The notes under the pieces were generated by a model. It was given only the letters and a program-made list of their open reading frames with translations. It made no database searches and was not told the DNA's origin. Both the position numbers and the translations under genes were made by a program. A DNA stretch of 64,000 nt from Datnioides undecimradiatus (Eukaryota; Chordata; Actinopteri; Lobotiformes; Datnioididae), in assembly GCA_008933995.1 (NCBI GenBank), contig WARS01000033.1, positions 2,663,813 through 2,727,812 of the forward strand, read 5' to 3'. The stretch's first letter is position 1, and each line of letters starts with the position of its first letter. Of this stretch, positions 21,659-35,815 are shown in pieces.

Positions 21659-24600
21659 TACTCTGTTTTGGGGCTCCGCCTGATCAAACATACAGTTTTA
21701 TTTGTGAGTTAAAGTCAAAGGGTCCATTCCAGCAGTTTGAACTAGCAATAAAATTGTCTGAGACAATTGAGTCTCTGATATGCTCCTGACCCAGTCTCTG
21801 ATTTGTGCTATGAACATAGTGACAAATCTATATGTCTGGGTGCATTTTTGTGTCCATGCTTTTCTGTGTATGTGCCTGTATGTTCTTATTCATGTGTATA
21901 CTTTCTCCCTTTCTTCAGTGTTGTCCCTCTTTTTTTCATCCTTGTGAATGTGGTAGTGGTGGTATTAGTGCTAAATTCTTTACAGTTCCTCTGCTTTATG
22001 AATGCAGACTGGTGAATTACAAATGTGAACTCAACATTCATACTACTAATATGTGCCTTTATGTATGTATGTATGTCTTTATGAGTATGTTTTTCCACTG
22101 ATTTGAAACTTTAGTCTGTGCGTGTGTGTGTGTGCGGGTGTGTGTTTATTTTGGTTTCTGATCAGGGGGTAAAGTGCTTTCAGCCAAATCTACAAGGGAT
22201 TTGTTGGTTTTTATTGAAGTTGTCTGCTGACTGTTGTTTTGAGGCCCCAGGAAATTAAACCACTGTTTTGAAGTTAGTTTGAAAGAGACACTATTGAGCT
22301 CAAAGACTGCCTGGAATCCGGAATGCCAGTGTGGACTACCACTGCAGATGAATTTTGGACCAAATAAAAACATTGCACATCTTTCATTTCAAAAACAAAC
22401 AGTAATCCCTACATTATTTGCTTTTTGTTCCTTCTTGGCTTGGCATATAGAGGAGACAGAAAGGAAAGTAGGCTTGCATAAAATGTATTGTACTGAAGAA
22501 GAATATGGAAGTGACACTCACATTGCTGATCAATGTTCATCTGTTGGGACAACCATATCTTCAGCAACATTGACTTTATTCATTGTTGCAAGTTTCTAAT
22601 ACACTCTATTAATTATTTTTTTTTACTCATTTATTAATTAGTGCTACGTAGACCTTGCACTTTTTGGAGTTACAGGTAAAGGTAAAAGTCTTCTTAAGGT
22701 CTGCCTCCCAGGTCTTTTTTAGATGAGACCAGAGGTAATATTAGCATTAAATTAATTTTGATCCATGTGTCCTGTCCCAAAAGTGACTAGCATTTCTTTA
22801 AGGCGGCCAACCTCTGTAAACAGATTAGGTTGGCTTGAGTGGAGGGACCTGCTTTATATGTTAAGTGCCCTGAGAAAACCTTTGTTATACCCAATATAAA
22901 ATTAAATTGAAGTGAATTATCAATAAGAAGTCTTGAATAAGCTTTAGACTTTGTACAATTACTCTACATATACTTTTCAGGTTGGGACAAAAATCTGAAT
23001 ATCATCAGTATAAAGCATGATTTTATGAGCTCTCTTCCACTTGTATCACTGGAAAATCATGAGGCACATGGCAGGAGCTAGAGGTTTTAGGACTGATAAG
23101 TTGCATGGCCTTACATGCTGCCTCACTGCCCATGGTGCTGATCTGAAGTCCATCCTGTTGGACAGAATCTTAAAATCAATACTTTGCTAGGAAAAGGGGA
23201 AAAATGTTTGTTTCCTTCATAGTACTCAAAAACTCCTCTCGCTCCCTAGCACTTTTTTACTCATCGAGACAATCATGCCGGTGCTCCAACACTGGCCTTG
23301 TGACTAGTATGTCTGCCTCTCCCTATGAACCAAAAGAAAACCTTGACAACCAACATTATTATCCTTATTTAATTTTTTCAGTGAGTAAATCCCATTTTCT
23401 TGTTTCAAGGCCACTATCCTATCCTTTTTAGCTTGGAGCCAAACAGTCCCTACTCCTACATCATATGTAACTCCAGAATGAAACGCTCCAGAATGCAGCT
23501 TTACTTGTTGTTCCTAGAGCCTAGAATGAGAGGCAGAGTCTTCTTCTCCCGGAGAGGAATTATTATTAGTAGCAGTAGTGGTATCGTTATTGTTATTGTC
23601 ACCTGACAGCACTATAGAAGTACACTAAATTGAATGTAGAAATTGCACTGTTCTGTTGTATGTTCTCAGTTAGTCTGTCTCTCTGTCTTTCTATGCAACA
23701 TTTTAGACATACAAATGAGGCTCTTACTTTTGCTCAGCCTAAAACACCATGACTGCTTTCTTGTTGCCTGAACATTGGCCACAATTAATTGCATTGAAAT
23801 CTATGAATCCATGTATGACTGCCAAACAACCAACCAGTCAACAAAATTTTTTTGAGTTTCCTGTTTGCTCCAGCTTTTGAGAAGAAATCAATTCCCTGGA
23901 AATCAACAAACCTTCTTATCAGAGGACAAAATTGATCATAAGATAATAATGAAGTAATGTTGGAAAACTTCAACTGCATCACCATTTAATTAACGACACT
24001 TAGCAACTATGTAGCACAATATAACCCAAATTAGCTGACACCAGCCAGAGAGTATTAATCCTATGCTCTCGCTCAACATAACTCAAGGTATAACATAGTT
24101 ACTAACTAAGTAACTAGTTACTTGCTGTTGTTCAGACCTGCACATTAAGGCCAAAAACTGAGGGTCTTTATCACCATGTGGCTGTGTGATATGTCACCAA
24201 CTGACATATAACCTTGCACATGATGCAGAAGGATAGTTCTCTTTTATGTTTCTCAAGATCTGTTCATGCAAATTATTTCACCCAACACTGAACTTTCTTG
24301 GGTCCTCATTAATGCACCTGCCAAGTGAAGGTCGATCAGCTGAGCAGTTTTTGATGAATTTAAAAGATAAATTTAAACAGTTATAGAGACAAAAGGGTTT
24401 TGTGCAGACAGTTATTCCTTACTTTATGGTTCTTTTATTAGATTCAGGAACTATTATTCACTCATTCCTAATTCATTGCTCACTCATTCCATGCTCATTC
24501 CATTGTACCTACCTATTTTTTTAGCTAATTTATAGCTACCACACTAGTCTGTGTATGTGTTTGTGTATGTTGTTTTGTAGGTAGAAATTTATTATGCTCG

Positions 24601-24805
24601 GCCTTGGCATCTGTGCTTAGTGACCATCTTCATCAAAGATGATAAAAGCAGGCCCCCTGCTGGACACTGTTTATGTCAAACTCTGGTTCTGTGACCCCAC
24701 GCACCCATACACACAAAGATTCACAAGGGCACAGAGTATGAGAGAGAGGATTAAAGGCAAAAAGTAGTAAGTAAACCCAAATGGAGTGTTCCAACAGACC
24801 CCAGC
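21659..24805. other. Gene-free stretch
   Basis: No gene was recognised. A short LINE-type 3' tail (AAGTGCCCTGAGAAAACC, then TATAAAATTAAATTGAAG) is visible at about 22862-22915. A short GT array lies near 22121. Confidence 0.45.
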
Positions 24806-25208
24806 AACAAGTCAAGTCAAGTCAAGTTTATTTATGTATAGCGCAATTCATGTGACAAGCACAGACTCAAGGAGCTTTACAGATAAAAGTGAGAAAACAC
24901 CATTAAACATAAATATATACAGACATTAAAAATACATGAAAACAAAATAGGATACTAAAAACAGTAATAATAAAGGAATAATAAAAGAAGCCTAATAAAA
25001 GAAGCATACCAATCGTTCATGTAAAAGCTTGTGAAAAGAGATATGTTTTAAGACCACTTTTGAAGGAGGATACTGTTATGGCAGATCTCAGTTCGAGCGG
25101 TAGGTTATTCCAGATAGTAGGACCATAGAAACTAAAAGCACCATGGGCTGATTTGGTATGGATTCGAGGTACATCAAGAAGCAACAGAGATTCTTTAAAA
25201 TGCAACAC
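24806..25208 (-). mobile_element. LINE 3' fragment with RT C-terminus
   Basis: On the minus strand 25208-25017 encodes LDVPRIHTKSAHGAFSFYGP followed by TIWNNLPLELRSA and FKSGLKTYLF, the C-terminal end of many fish L2/CR1-group LINEs. The 3' tail runs to 24806, with the AGTCAAGTCAAGTTTATTTA sequence that often ends these copies. The fragment is 5'-truncated. Confidence 0.78.
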
Positions 25209-28200
25209 GCATGGTTATCTTTGTTATGTAGCCTACTGCATATGTGAATGATGCTGCTTTCACCAAAGGGACATTTTCAGAAAAGCACAAAACCCTACTT
25301 ACACATTTCTCCAAGATGGCGATTCCTCCTGTGATCCTGTGATGCATTCATAGATGGCCTCATTTGCAGTGATATGAACTTAGTCGAGTTAGTTAACAAG
25401 CTGGACTAGTACAGCTCCCTTTTAAATTAGCTAAATCAAATGTAGTAGTGTTAAAGTTTTATGTGTATGTAACAATAATGCATTTGAGCCATTTTTCCAA
25501 CAGTTTCTTGGCTGTTCTTGGAAGTTCTTGACATCTCATTAATAAAAACTACAATTTTAATGTGGCATTAACCATAATCATGGTCTAAACCATATGTGAA
25601 CTGGGCAGAAGTGTCCCTGCAAATGATTTAGTGCATGCCGACTTTCATGTGCTGTAATACACTGAATTAGGATAAGAATTTCATACAAGCCCACTTCAAA
25701 GAACACAAACTATCCCTTTAAATATTGGGGAATGTAATGAATGGTTTGTAAAGTATGGTTCTAAACTTTAACTTATTTTACTCCAGGTGTTCCAAATATC
25801 AACACAGTTCAGTAAATTTAATTTTTGTATGTTATTAACATTTATTTGTCTGCTGCCCTAGAAATTTCAGCTTTACCATACTGAGTTGCATGAGATTTCC
25901 TTTTCCCCAGAGAACAAAATTAACCCCCTGAATCTGTTTAGTTGTGTGAGAGGCTTAATTAACATTCCCTGAGTGTTTACATTCAACACAGTGGCTTTCT
26001 GTGGGAGCTACTCATTACTTTAACACTGTCACAGAGGGAACAAATCCTCTCTTTAAGGCAAAGAATTCCTCAGGGAAAGGCTTTTGCTCAGAAAAAAAAT
26101 ATTTTTAATTTTTAAAGCTTTTAAATAAAGTACCCTAGTGTGTGATATCCACTGATCCTTTAAAGTTGTCTTAACAGAAGTTTAAAAAAAAGATGACCCT
26201 GTTCTGATTCACTGCATTACAACTGGTGAGCACAGCGCAGCTGTGAGATGTGGGATGGAGTGTTTAGCATTTAAAGCCCACGTAAATATACAGAACTCAT
26301 TCAAACACTCTGCACTGCACTTTTTCCCACAGGATACAACCATGTCTTGCCAAGGTTTACAGTTTGATAAGTGCATGGATATTACAGGGTCATTGTGCAT
26401 ATCCGTTGGTTTGATATAAAACAAACCAACTCCTTCTCTGCCCACACACATGCATAAGCGACATACAGACACAGAGATATGCACACATTCAGACACTTCC
26501 ACCACTAAACAAGCATGTAGCTCTGCCAGTGTCGAGCAAACATATAATTACACCTCGTTCTCAGATACTCCTGCTTCCCTTTTATACATTCTCTCTTTTT
26601 TCTCTTCCTGTCGGTTCTTCTGTATGACCACAGGTTGTGTCATATGTGGCTAAGGAGACGCCATGAGGGAGGATTGGAACATTAACATTCCTGTTGGGCT
26701 ACTGTGAAGGAGCTAGTTACAGCAAAGTCTGGGATCAAGAGTAACTAGCAGAGGAAGTCTCTTACAACCAAGTTAGTACCTCAGACAGGAACAATATTAT
26801 AAACTCAAGGCATTTCCAAAATTACATTCATTCTCAAACAGTGTCTATGCAGGTGGTGTTGTTAAAGCAGCATATCAGTTGCAAAGCAACAGCAACTTCA
26901 GCCTCCCATTGGTGTATACACAGGATAGGGGTTTGATAGAATAACCCAAGGAGGATTAATTGACAGAGGTAATAAAATTGTCCTAACAAGAGCTTAGTAA
27001 GGAGCAGAGAGTACAAATTGCATCACCAGTCATCAGTTCATGAAGAACATGTACTAGGGGTACTTTCAGGATAATGCCCTGTGCGCTGTCCATAATCAGT
27101 ATTTAATTTCTGACTATGGATTCATAATCACTTACATCCCACATTATATCTGCCTTATCCCTTACATACCTTATTATTCTTATCATATGGTAGAATATTG
27201 TATAATCTGAGCAGGCTCACATGATGCCTAAATGGTATAAGATACTGATATATCATAATTCAATGGACTTCCTGACTTGGCCTTCCAAAACAAATGATTT
27301 TAACAAAGTATTGCTGGAATATGTTGATAAACATATCCGTCAACATATCTAAGGTACAGTTTTTAACATCAGATAATGGTGTGTTTTTGCCCACACTAAA
27401 CCAAACAATGTTAAAGCCAATGAATTTTTAAAATTAAAAAAACACACTAAAAAATGAAAAATTTAAGCTCAAAAGTTCAGAAAAAAACAAAAAGAATAGA
27501 TATAATTAAATATTTATTTAAGAGTCTAATCCCCTTTTTACACTAAAATTAGCACGTGTATGCAGTGTTTTTAAACATTTTACATCCAATGTCACACATC
27601 CAGGGTTACAGTAGGAAGCAGCTTATTAATAATGGTAAATGGATTGCACTTACAGGCGGTGGTCATATGACCACTTAAAACACTCAATCCTTGTTAGTAT
27701 TCATCAGTTTACACTCATTCATATAATGGTGGCACCAGCTCATTAGAAAGGAAACATTCGCAGTCATTTGTACACATGGAAATTTGTACACATGCTGGAA
27801 CAGCCATCAGGAGCATTTTGCAAGATGCTGCAACTTAAAAAAAATTTATATGATTGCCCCTAGAGGTTGAGAATGTTGGTTTAGAAAAATTAAATGACAG
27901 TAAGAAATTTTGACGGTAAGATGGGGGAACGTGCATCAATAATTCATGGTGCTCAAACATGGTCAACGCAGATCAATGTTTCCCAGATGTCACATTTATA
28001 ATGTTATAATGTCAGATCATATTTCCCTGCTTCTCCTGCTACTTAATAGGAGGTGATAAAAAGGGTCAAACCATTAGAAAATTCGTGAAGCCACAGCACT
28101 GGGGTGGAGTGCAAAGACTGGGATATGTTCGGAGATGCCTTCACTCAGGACAACCACATAAATCTTCATCTGAACGGTTACAGAAAAGTAGCCTGCATCC

Positions 28201-30670
28201 ATAACCCATGCTGAAAACACTGAATCCAACTTGAATTGCATTAGTAAGAAACAATGTGACAATGTGGCACAATGTTTATTTAAATATGTTATCTGTATCT
28301 AATGTGAGCACTTCTTTTCTCTTCAGTTCAGTGTGAGATTTTTTCTATTCATATTTTGAATATCTTTTGCTTCTCGTTATTTACAATTGCACTAGTTTCT
28401 CTCGTCTGCTCTATGTTTCTCAGTAAGAGTGACTTATCTTTGTCTAAAAAAGATGAACTGGCAAAGGGCTCTTGATAAAGTACATTATGTCACTCAGATT
28501 TTGATACTGCTACACTTTAATTCATGAGCTCTTGTTGTGTTCCACCCTGGAACAACTCAGTTACATCTGACACCTAGTGGTAAAATTCCCAAAGCCCTAT
28601 CTACAGTCAAAAACACGGCCTTTCTGTCAAATGCCGAGGAAGGTTACAACACTGTGCCAGGGGGTCACAAAGCTGGTGACAGGCAGGCAAAGTGGAGACA
28701 TCAATTTGGACTGTTTTTAATGTTGTCTTTTATCTTCTCACTAAAGAGTCTTAGCCCCCAGAAAGCAGATGTGAGAAGAACCCTTACAGTAAATATGAGA
28801 GAAGCTGATGGGTCTGATAACATTCCTGCCCGTGTACCAAGAGCAGAGCTAGTAAGTTGATGTCTGTCACAGCCTCCCCTCTATCATGCCTGTCTGGCTC
28901 TGGGTGAGTGTGTTTTTTATGTGAGATGTGTGTTTGGCATTTTTTTGTTTTTTTGATGCTTTGAGAAACTTGCTCTTTAAATTTGTCATCTGAGCAAGCC
29001 TGGACCCCTTTGGGCTTTCTTTCATGAGAATTTGCCATGCTGGTCACAATATTTTTTAAAAAAATTATGGAAAAGCTGAAAGTAAATGACGAAAAATAAA
29101 TGTCCAGGTTCATTAAGACATCTGCAAATAGAGTCTTTTTATAGTCTATTTAGTATATCAATATTTATTAAATTTGTTTAATGTCCCTGTGTCAACTTAA
29201 AATCAATCAAATACTATACACAAATTTATCTAACAAACCACAACCAAAGTTTGAACGAGCCTCTGATTGATCCCCTACAAATTCTCAGCTTCTCTTTTCT
29301 CTCAGTTTTCTTTCCACAAATAGAAACCTGCTGTCATAAATTTCCTTTTTAAAAAAAACTTTAAATAACTATAAGTTATAATAACTAAAGTTATTTTCAA
29401 CAACTGAACAACTTTTTTGAAGAATCTTCAATTTTCAATTACATCAGTGTAAACAAAGATGGTGGCAGACATTTCACTCTTAGTATTATTGGTGCTGCAG
29501 TGCTGAATTTGAGATACTTAATCACAACATAGTACTAGACCAACTGGAAAACTAGATAAGACTTTCAGGCACAGTACTGTTCAGACTGTTTTGAATCCTA
29601 CTGGACAAGGACTATTTTTTGTCTATAGGTAATTACACATCTGAGTGTAAAAACATGACATGGAGTTTGGTTTTGTAAAGCACAAAAAGGGGTTAAGATG
29701 AAAATACATTTCTTATCTCCAGCTAAGATAGGAACTATCCTGACCTCTCAAATCATCTAGAAGAGCTGCTTACTGCTCCCAGAGTCAAAACCTTAACTGA
29801 AGAAGCAATGTTTGTTTTTTGTGCAAACTCCCAAAGACTTGCCGGTTTTCACAACTCTCCTGTCAAAATCAGTGACAAAGACTTCTGTTTGACATTGATT
29901 TTTAACAAACCAGAAGTGTGGCTTTTAATTAATATCTTACTCTGTAGTGTATCTGTATCATCACCATTTTTTTTCTATTAAACTCTTTATTAATTCTCTT
30001 TCATCATTTTGGTTTATATATTTTATGTAAAATAAACCTGCAGCTTCTGGACCTCCATTGGACCTTTAATTGATTGAAGATCTCCAAAAAGAATGCTAGT
30101 ATATCAAAATAACGTACAAACAAAAATGTGAATACTGTGTGGACCACACAGTATTGTACCCATGAAATTGCTCAATTCACCGACTCAGATTTAGTCACAT
30201 TACACATTTGAGAATGACACTGCCACACCTGTAAATCTAAATATATTTGTCTTCTAACTCTTCTAATCATTGCTTCAGAGAATGAAATGCGTGGAATAAA
30301 AATAAATGTAAAAAATATGTAATTTTCTATGTGTGGTTCTATTAAGGAGATGATGAGATATTTCTGGACCAAAGTGATAGGCCAACTGACAGACTGCCCA
30401 TCAAGTCAGCATTTAGAATCAGCTGTCCCTAAGCACCAGACCAAAACCACTATTAAAACCAATATTAATTTGTACCCAACCAAAAAATAAATGCTGCAGC
30501 ATTGCTGGGGATACAGCATTGCACAACATTGTACAAGAACTACTTCAGGACTGCAACAACTTTTTTACTTTATTTGCACAAACTTGACTGAACCTGATGA
30601 TCTCTGCGTTTAACTCATTAGGCCTACTAATGAAGGCACAGGGAAACCACTTCTAGCCCCCCCATCCCCA
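25209..30670. other. Gene-free stretch
   Basis: No gene was recognised. A degenerate reverse-oriented copy of the tRNA-like repeat found in hsf2 intron 11 is at about 27633-27770 (ATGGTAAATGGATTGCAC ... TCATATAATGGTGGC). The remaining ORFs have no domain signature. Confidence 0.45.
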
Positions 30671-30675
30671 ACACA

Positions 30676-30713
<38 letters not shown>
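30671..30713. repeat. (AC)n microsatellite
   Basis: An AC dinucleotide run with one interruption near 30677. Confidence 0.95.
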
Positions 30714-30717
<4 letters not shown>

Positions 30718-31746
30718 AACACAAAGCACAGTGAACAGACCCTCCTTTCACAACTTGGCATATGTTCAGGGACAGGCTGTTTATTTATAGCCTCAATAAC
30801 TCAATCTGTTTCATCACACAATCACACAAATCTGCTACAAGGGCCTCTCACAGGGCAACTGAAGAGAAGTTCATTGTTGAGTCTGAGGTCCTACAGCAGC
30901 TACAGCTATTTATGTTATTTCATCAAACTGTGTTAGTCTGACTCTTAAAGGTAACTGCAATGAAATGCAGTGATTGCACACTGGTTTCTAAAGATATCAT
31001 TTCATGGGCTTATAGTATCTGTATGTGGAACATAGCACCCAGGGGCTGCCTTCTGAAAAGGTCAGAGCAGAGCCTAAAGAAAGAGGGAACCTGTCCTCCT
31101 GAAGTGCATCCACTTGGTGTGGCTGCACAAGCAGAGGTCATTAATAGCAAAATGAAAATAGGGCTTATCTAGGAGAAGAAATTGTGAAAATGGACTGAAA
31201 TATTGATTCATCAAATGAATTATCTAAAAGACGGAATGTTTTGCATTCCCTTTTCCTAATTATTAACTATAGTGGTCAATCAGTCTATCAGGTTATCAGT
31301 TTATTTACATTTACTTTGATATGAACTGAGAACTTTGGTTGTCCATAAGTCTGTTACATTAACTCACCCAACCAAAACACATGGTGCTGCATTATCTAGC
31401 TGCCTGTTGCCTCCTCATCATTTACTGCAGCCAGCATAAAAAAACACCACAGCAATATGATGGGGGGTACACTAATAATAGCTGCGTAGCTGCATGATGA
31501 TTGGTTGAGTCATATACCATTCTTTATCCTATTGGGTCACTTTGAAACTTATACTTGCATCTAGAAAATGGACCCAACTACAACAAAGTATGCAGAACAT
31601 TGTGCCACTAAAACCTTGTTCAGGTTACTCAGAGTAAGTAAGCATGAGATATGATTACAAAGATCCTCCTGATGAAAAAAAGCAAGGTCAAAGGTCAAAT
31701 TATGAAAAACTTTACTGTTAGCTCTATCTCTATCTCATATGCTGAC

Positions 31747-31788
<42 letters not shown>

Positions 31789-33090
31789 TATATGGTCTGG
31801 GGGGTGTTTGCACATGCACAAATCTTCCTGCATTTGGATAATAATTGAAAATACAAGTTATATTGAGTGTGATGTAGGGTCAAAAATCTGACCAAAAATT
31901 GCTCTTTCAGATTGTTGGACAGTTTGTCTAATGGTGTGATATAATGATATGATATGATTATAATTAATAAAGCCCAGACAAACACAAACAGCCAGTCATG
32001 CATAGTGGCCACGTTGAATGACATTATTGGAGCTACTTCTATGTTTTCCTTTAGGCAGGTCTAAAGAGTTAGGGACAATGCAGAGGTACTGATAACGGCA
32101 TGTCTACATTAATTTATGCTCAGTTGTAAGGGTGGAAGTTAATCTTGTAGACATTCACATAGTTCCACAGTGATTGATTTTATGAAAACAGGTGTCTTCC
32201 CAAAATGTTGAGTTATTTCTTTAATACCAGGACAGTTTTCAAACAAAGATATCACAAAAATAATTAATCCCAGTCAAATGTCATCACTGAATAAAATCTT
32301 TGGTTATCAAAGTTTACGCTAATAAATTGCAAGGGCCATTCTTTGATGACTATTTTTTCTTGATTATGTTTTTAATAATTAACTTAACTTGCACCACCTG
32401 CTTCCAAGACTGACTTCATTTCATGCAATGTTACCACCATAGCTTTGCCTTGACCGCATGCTAATGATCTCCTGACTGTCCTGTAGTTTTCCACCTGACC
32501 AAGGTTACTTTCACTTTGCAGATGAGAGAATCATACATTTGGGTGCTTTCCATATGGTTTTTACTTTCAACCACACAAATACACATGGGCAAACACAATC
32601 TATAACACACGCATACACAATTACATGACAAAATTATTAGCCATTATATAACCTTCACACCTCTGTTTTCTACAAATACAGTCGATGTCCTATCCCATGG
32701 ATGACGTGAAATGTACCCCTTTTACTTATTGGCCACCTGGGGTTGTGAAATGAAAACAAATAAGCTCTGTGGCTCTGTCTCCCAGGATCTATTACAAAAC
32801 ACATTAGTTAAAAAAATGAATATGCAAATGAAAAGAGTGTGGTACAGATGGCACTCAAGTTTTAAAGCAGTAACATTTGGTTTTGACTTTTTGTAGTGTG
32901 AGCCAACACAACAACAATAACAATTTTAAAAGGATGGTTGGTGCTGGTAAGGAGTGTCCATTTTGCATGACTAAACATAGACCTGCTGTAGTTCAAAACA
33001 TATTAGAAAGCTTTTATGTCAGCAGGTGCAAATAAAGACAAAGTCAAAGCCCACTGTAGTATTTTGAAGGTATTTGACTGGGTTGTGTGC
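30714..33090. other. Gene-free stretch
   Basis: Apart from the GT array at 31750-31786, nothing recognisable is seen. Confidence 0.45.
31750..31786. repeat. (GT)18 microsatellite
   Basis: A pure GT run. Confidence 0.97.
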
Positions 33091-33229
33091 ATAATGGCCA
33101 TATTTTTGTTTCCTGTTCCCTCCTGTGTCTCATTTGTTAATTAGGTTTACCTGTGTCTCATTCACCTCACCTCCTGTGTCTATTTATTGCTCTCTGTCAG
33201 ATTGTCTACTTATGTATATTATGAAGTGA

Positions 33230-33780
33230 TTTCTAAAACTAATGCCCCAGGGAAGCCTATATAAGGTAAATAAAACTGGTCCAGGCGCAGATCCTTGTGG
33301 AACTCAAGCACAAGCAAGTGACAAGCATTGGTGCGCATAGTGGTTTTGTGACTGACATGGATCTATCTGATAAATAAGACTTAAACTTGCAGAGTGCAGC
33401 TCCTTGAATATCATTTAAATGTCTCTGTAGTACAATGTGATGGTCCATGGTATGAAATGCAGTATTAAGATCTTACAAGAGAAGTCCAAAGAAAAATCCT
33501 TTAGCTGATGCAGTTAGAAAACCATTTGTAACTTTTATTTTCCTCTCAATTCTGACTGAAAATTCCCTAATAAACTATTGTAATGTAGAAAATCTCACAG
33601 CTCACTGGCAAATGCTTATGCAAGTATCTTAGAGATAAATGGAATGTTCAACAATTCCTGGATCAAGACTAGACTTTGAAGAACTGTTGTGCAAAGACTG
33701 TTAAGAAGGACAGATTGATCACATCTTGTAAATAAGTACCAATTAGGGGAAGACCTCTATAGTTAAATTGGGAGGCGGTC
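33230..33780 (-). mobile_element. L2-group LINE RT remnant
   Basis: The minus-strand translation gives DHHIVLQRHLNDI, then [10 protein letters not shown], the region after motif A in fish L2-group LINEs. Sequence at 33540-33760 continues the upstream RT region in degraded form. The order matches the better-preserved LINE at 61640-62255. Frame breaks show it is inactive. Confidence 0.65.
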
Positions 33781-33874
33781 TAAGAGACAGGTTGATTGTA
33801 TGATTCCTGCATTTGAGTATAAATCATACCCGTTGAGGGCAGGCGGTTTTGTCTTATATATTTATAATTTTGTC

Positions 33875-34385
33875 TTTAAAGGGGACCTATTATGGCAGCT
33901 GAAAGCTGTTTTAAACAGGTCCTGGATGTCTTAAAAACAATTCTTTTGAAATTTTGCAGTCTCCCATTCTCTAGGGGGCAAGGGTGCAGAGTGGTGCAGG
34001 ACCAGTATCCAACATGGCTAGCGCTCCCAACGAACAGCCCGTGGCTGTACACTATAGCTATGACCTAGAATCTGACCCCAAACAGCAGGAGGAAACAGTT
34101 GAAAAAAATAAAACGCAACCAGAGTCTCCTCTGGTCTTCTGGGGCTACTCAGGGGAGTGGTTTCACTTAGAGGAGGACGTCCTATGTAAATCACTCCTGT
34201 CATTACATAACGACAGGAACTGAATCTGAACAGCCTGTAGGAGCCCCATTTTACCAGTGGGTGGGCAGTAGAGACGATGCAGGACTTGTTTGCCTTCCTC
34301 ATTTTCTGAGTAGGTAGGCTGGGGGACTAGTTTAAATGTGTATAGGCAAGAAAAAACATGTTTTTCATTATATGTCCAATTTAAA
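33875..34385. mobile_element. MITE-like non-autonomous DNA transposon
   Basis: The ends form imperfect inverted repeats of about 20 bp: TTTAAAGGGGACCTATTATG at 33875 and the complement of CATTATATGTCCAATTTAAA at 34366-34385 (15 of 20 match). The 511-bp body holds an ORF at 33984-34223 of 79 codons (SYDLESDPKQQEETVEKNK) without a known domain. Size, ends and lack of transposase suggest a non-autonomous element; superfamily is undetermined. Confidence 0.55.
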
Positions 34386-34560
34386 GAATATAATGAAGGT
34401 ACTAGTTCTGCAGGAATACATGGTTCAATAGAGGTATGACTCTGTCAGTTTCGCTCAGATGCTAAAAAGAAACCTGGCTTTGCTCCTACTTTCCTCTATT
34501 AATGACAAGCGATGAGTTGCTCTGTCCTTACGGAAGGTCTTCCTGTATATTTTAGGAGCA

Positions 34561-34854
34561 TCATGTGCAAGCTGAATATGTCAAGGCTGTTGAAGATGAG
34601 AATGATATGTCTGGTTCCACTTTAACCAGTCCACACAGCATGCCTTTCTCACTGCGCTCCTCAAACTCCTCAAATATTGTCATGAACACCTGACACACCT
34701 CACTGAAGGAAAACTTCTCTAAATGATGCAGACATTTACTTTTCTGAGATACAGCGATGATATCCTGAGGTTCGACCGCACGCCTTACTGACTTGAGGCC
34801 ATGAAACATGAACATTAAACATGTAGCTGAGTGTCCTGTACAAGTCTGGCACAT
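34561..34854 (-). CDS. Unrecognised 97-residue ORF
   Basis: The composition looks protein-like: hydrophobic and charged residues are mixed, as in HLEKFSFSEVCQVFMTIFEE, with no low-complexity run. An in-frame stop lies about 30 nt upstream of the first Met. No domain was recognised, and no partner exon or promoter is evident. It may be an exon fragment, a decayed transposon gene or chance. It lies between a MITE-like element and a large inverted repeat, which favours a mobile-element origin. Confidence 0.25.
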   Translation of the reverse strand: MCQTCTGHSATCLMFMFHGLKSVRRAVEPQDIIAVSQKSKCLHHLEKFSFSEVCQVFMTIFEEFEERSEKGMLCGLVKVEPDISFSSSTALTYSACT

Positions 34855-35079
34855 GTCACAAGGGTGGTTCCATCAGAGGGCAAAATAGTGTGCATAAAAA
34901 ATGTATCCACTCCTCAAGTTTCAGTTGTATCATAGTATCCTGTCAGTGGGAAGTGATGTATGCTCTTGCTCTTTGACAGTACAACATAGCAAAAATGAAT
35001 TATTCTGTATGAAAATATAAAATAAAATAAATTACATCAATATTGTCAAATGTAACTTATAATGGGTTTTTTTTAAAAG

Positions 35080-35185
35080 ATTTTGGTTCATATGGTACAA
35101 ATTAAGTTAATAAATGGATATCCATCTTTGTTTGGAATAGAGAAAAATGACTACTTGGAAAATGAAACAAAAATCTTCAGAAGAG
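35080..35185 (+). other. Exon-like unit, left copy
   Basis: These 106 nt follow TTTTTTTTAAAAG and precede GTAAGG, so both splice sites fit the consensus. They are open for 35 codons (VQIKLINGYPSLFGIEKN). The right arm has the same unit on the minus strand at 35710-35815. The protein family is not recognised. Confidence 0.35.
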
Positions 35186-35709
35186 GTAAGGCACCAGTAA
35201 ACTCAGAACTGTCTTCAGATGGTTAAATAGCTTCTTCTAGAGCTGAAAGATGTCATGCTTGCTTTGTGAAAGTGAACATTCTGAGCAGTCAAGGTCTCAG
35301 TCTAGCTCTTCTGGTTAGTAAAACCTCACAGCATATTAAATACAATATCCTGCAATACAACTTCACTCAGCCACCCATTTCCAAATGACAAAACATAAAG
35401 GCCTGACTGGACAGGACTGAGCAGCACCTCAATTAAGGACACTAATTGAAGTTTTACTAACCAGAAGAGCTAGAATGGTGGCTGGATGTATGCTAATGCA
35501 GTAGGGAAACAAGGTGATGCTTCTGGCGATGAGTCTTTCATGGAAAGTCAAATGTCAAGAAAGTCCAGTTGTCTTTTTATAGCACCTAGACACACCATGA
35601 CCTTGACTGCTCAGAATCTTCACTTACACAAAGCAAGCAGGACATCTTTCAGCTCTAGAAGAAGCTATTTAACCATCTGAAGACAGTTCTGAGTTTATTG
35701 GTGCCTTAC

Positions 35710-35815
35710 CTCTTCTGAAGATTTTTGTTTCATTTTCCAAGTAGTCATTTTTCTCTATTCCAAACAAAGATGAATGTCCATTTATTAACTTAATTTGTAC
35801 CATGTGAACCAAAAT
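35710..35815 (-). other. Exon-like unit, right copy
   Basis: Minus-strand counterpart of 35080-35185. It has the same 106-nt length, an acceptor after a poly-T run, a GTAAGG donor and an open frame (VQIKLINGHSSLFGIEKN). A few substitutions separate the copies and none introduces a stop. Confidence 0.35.
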
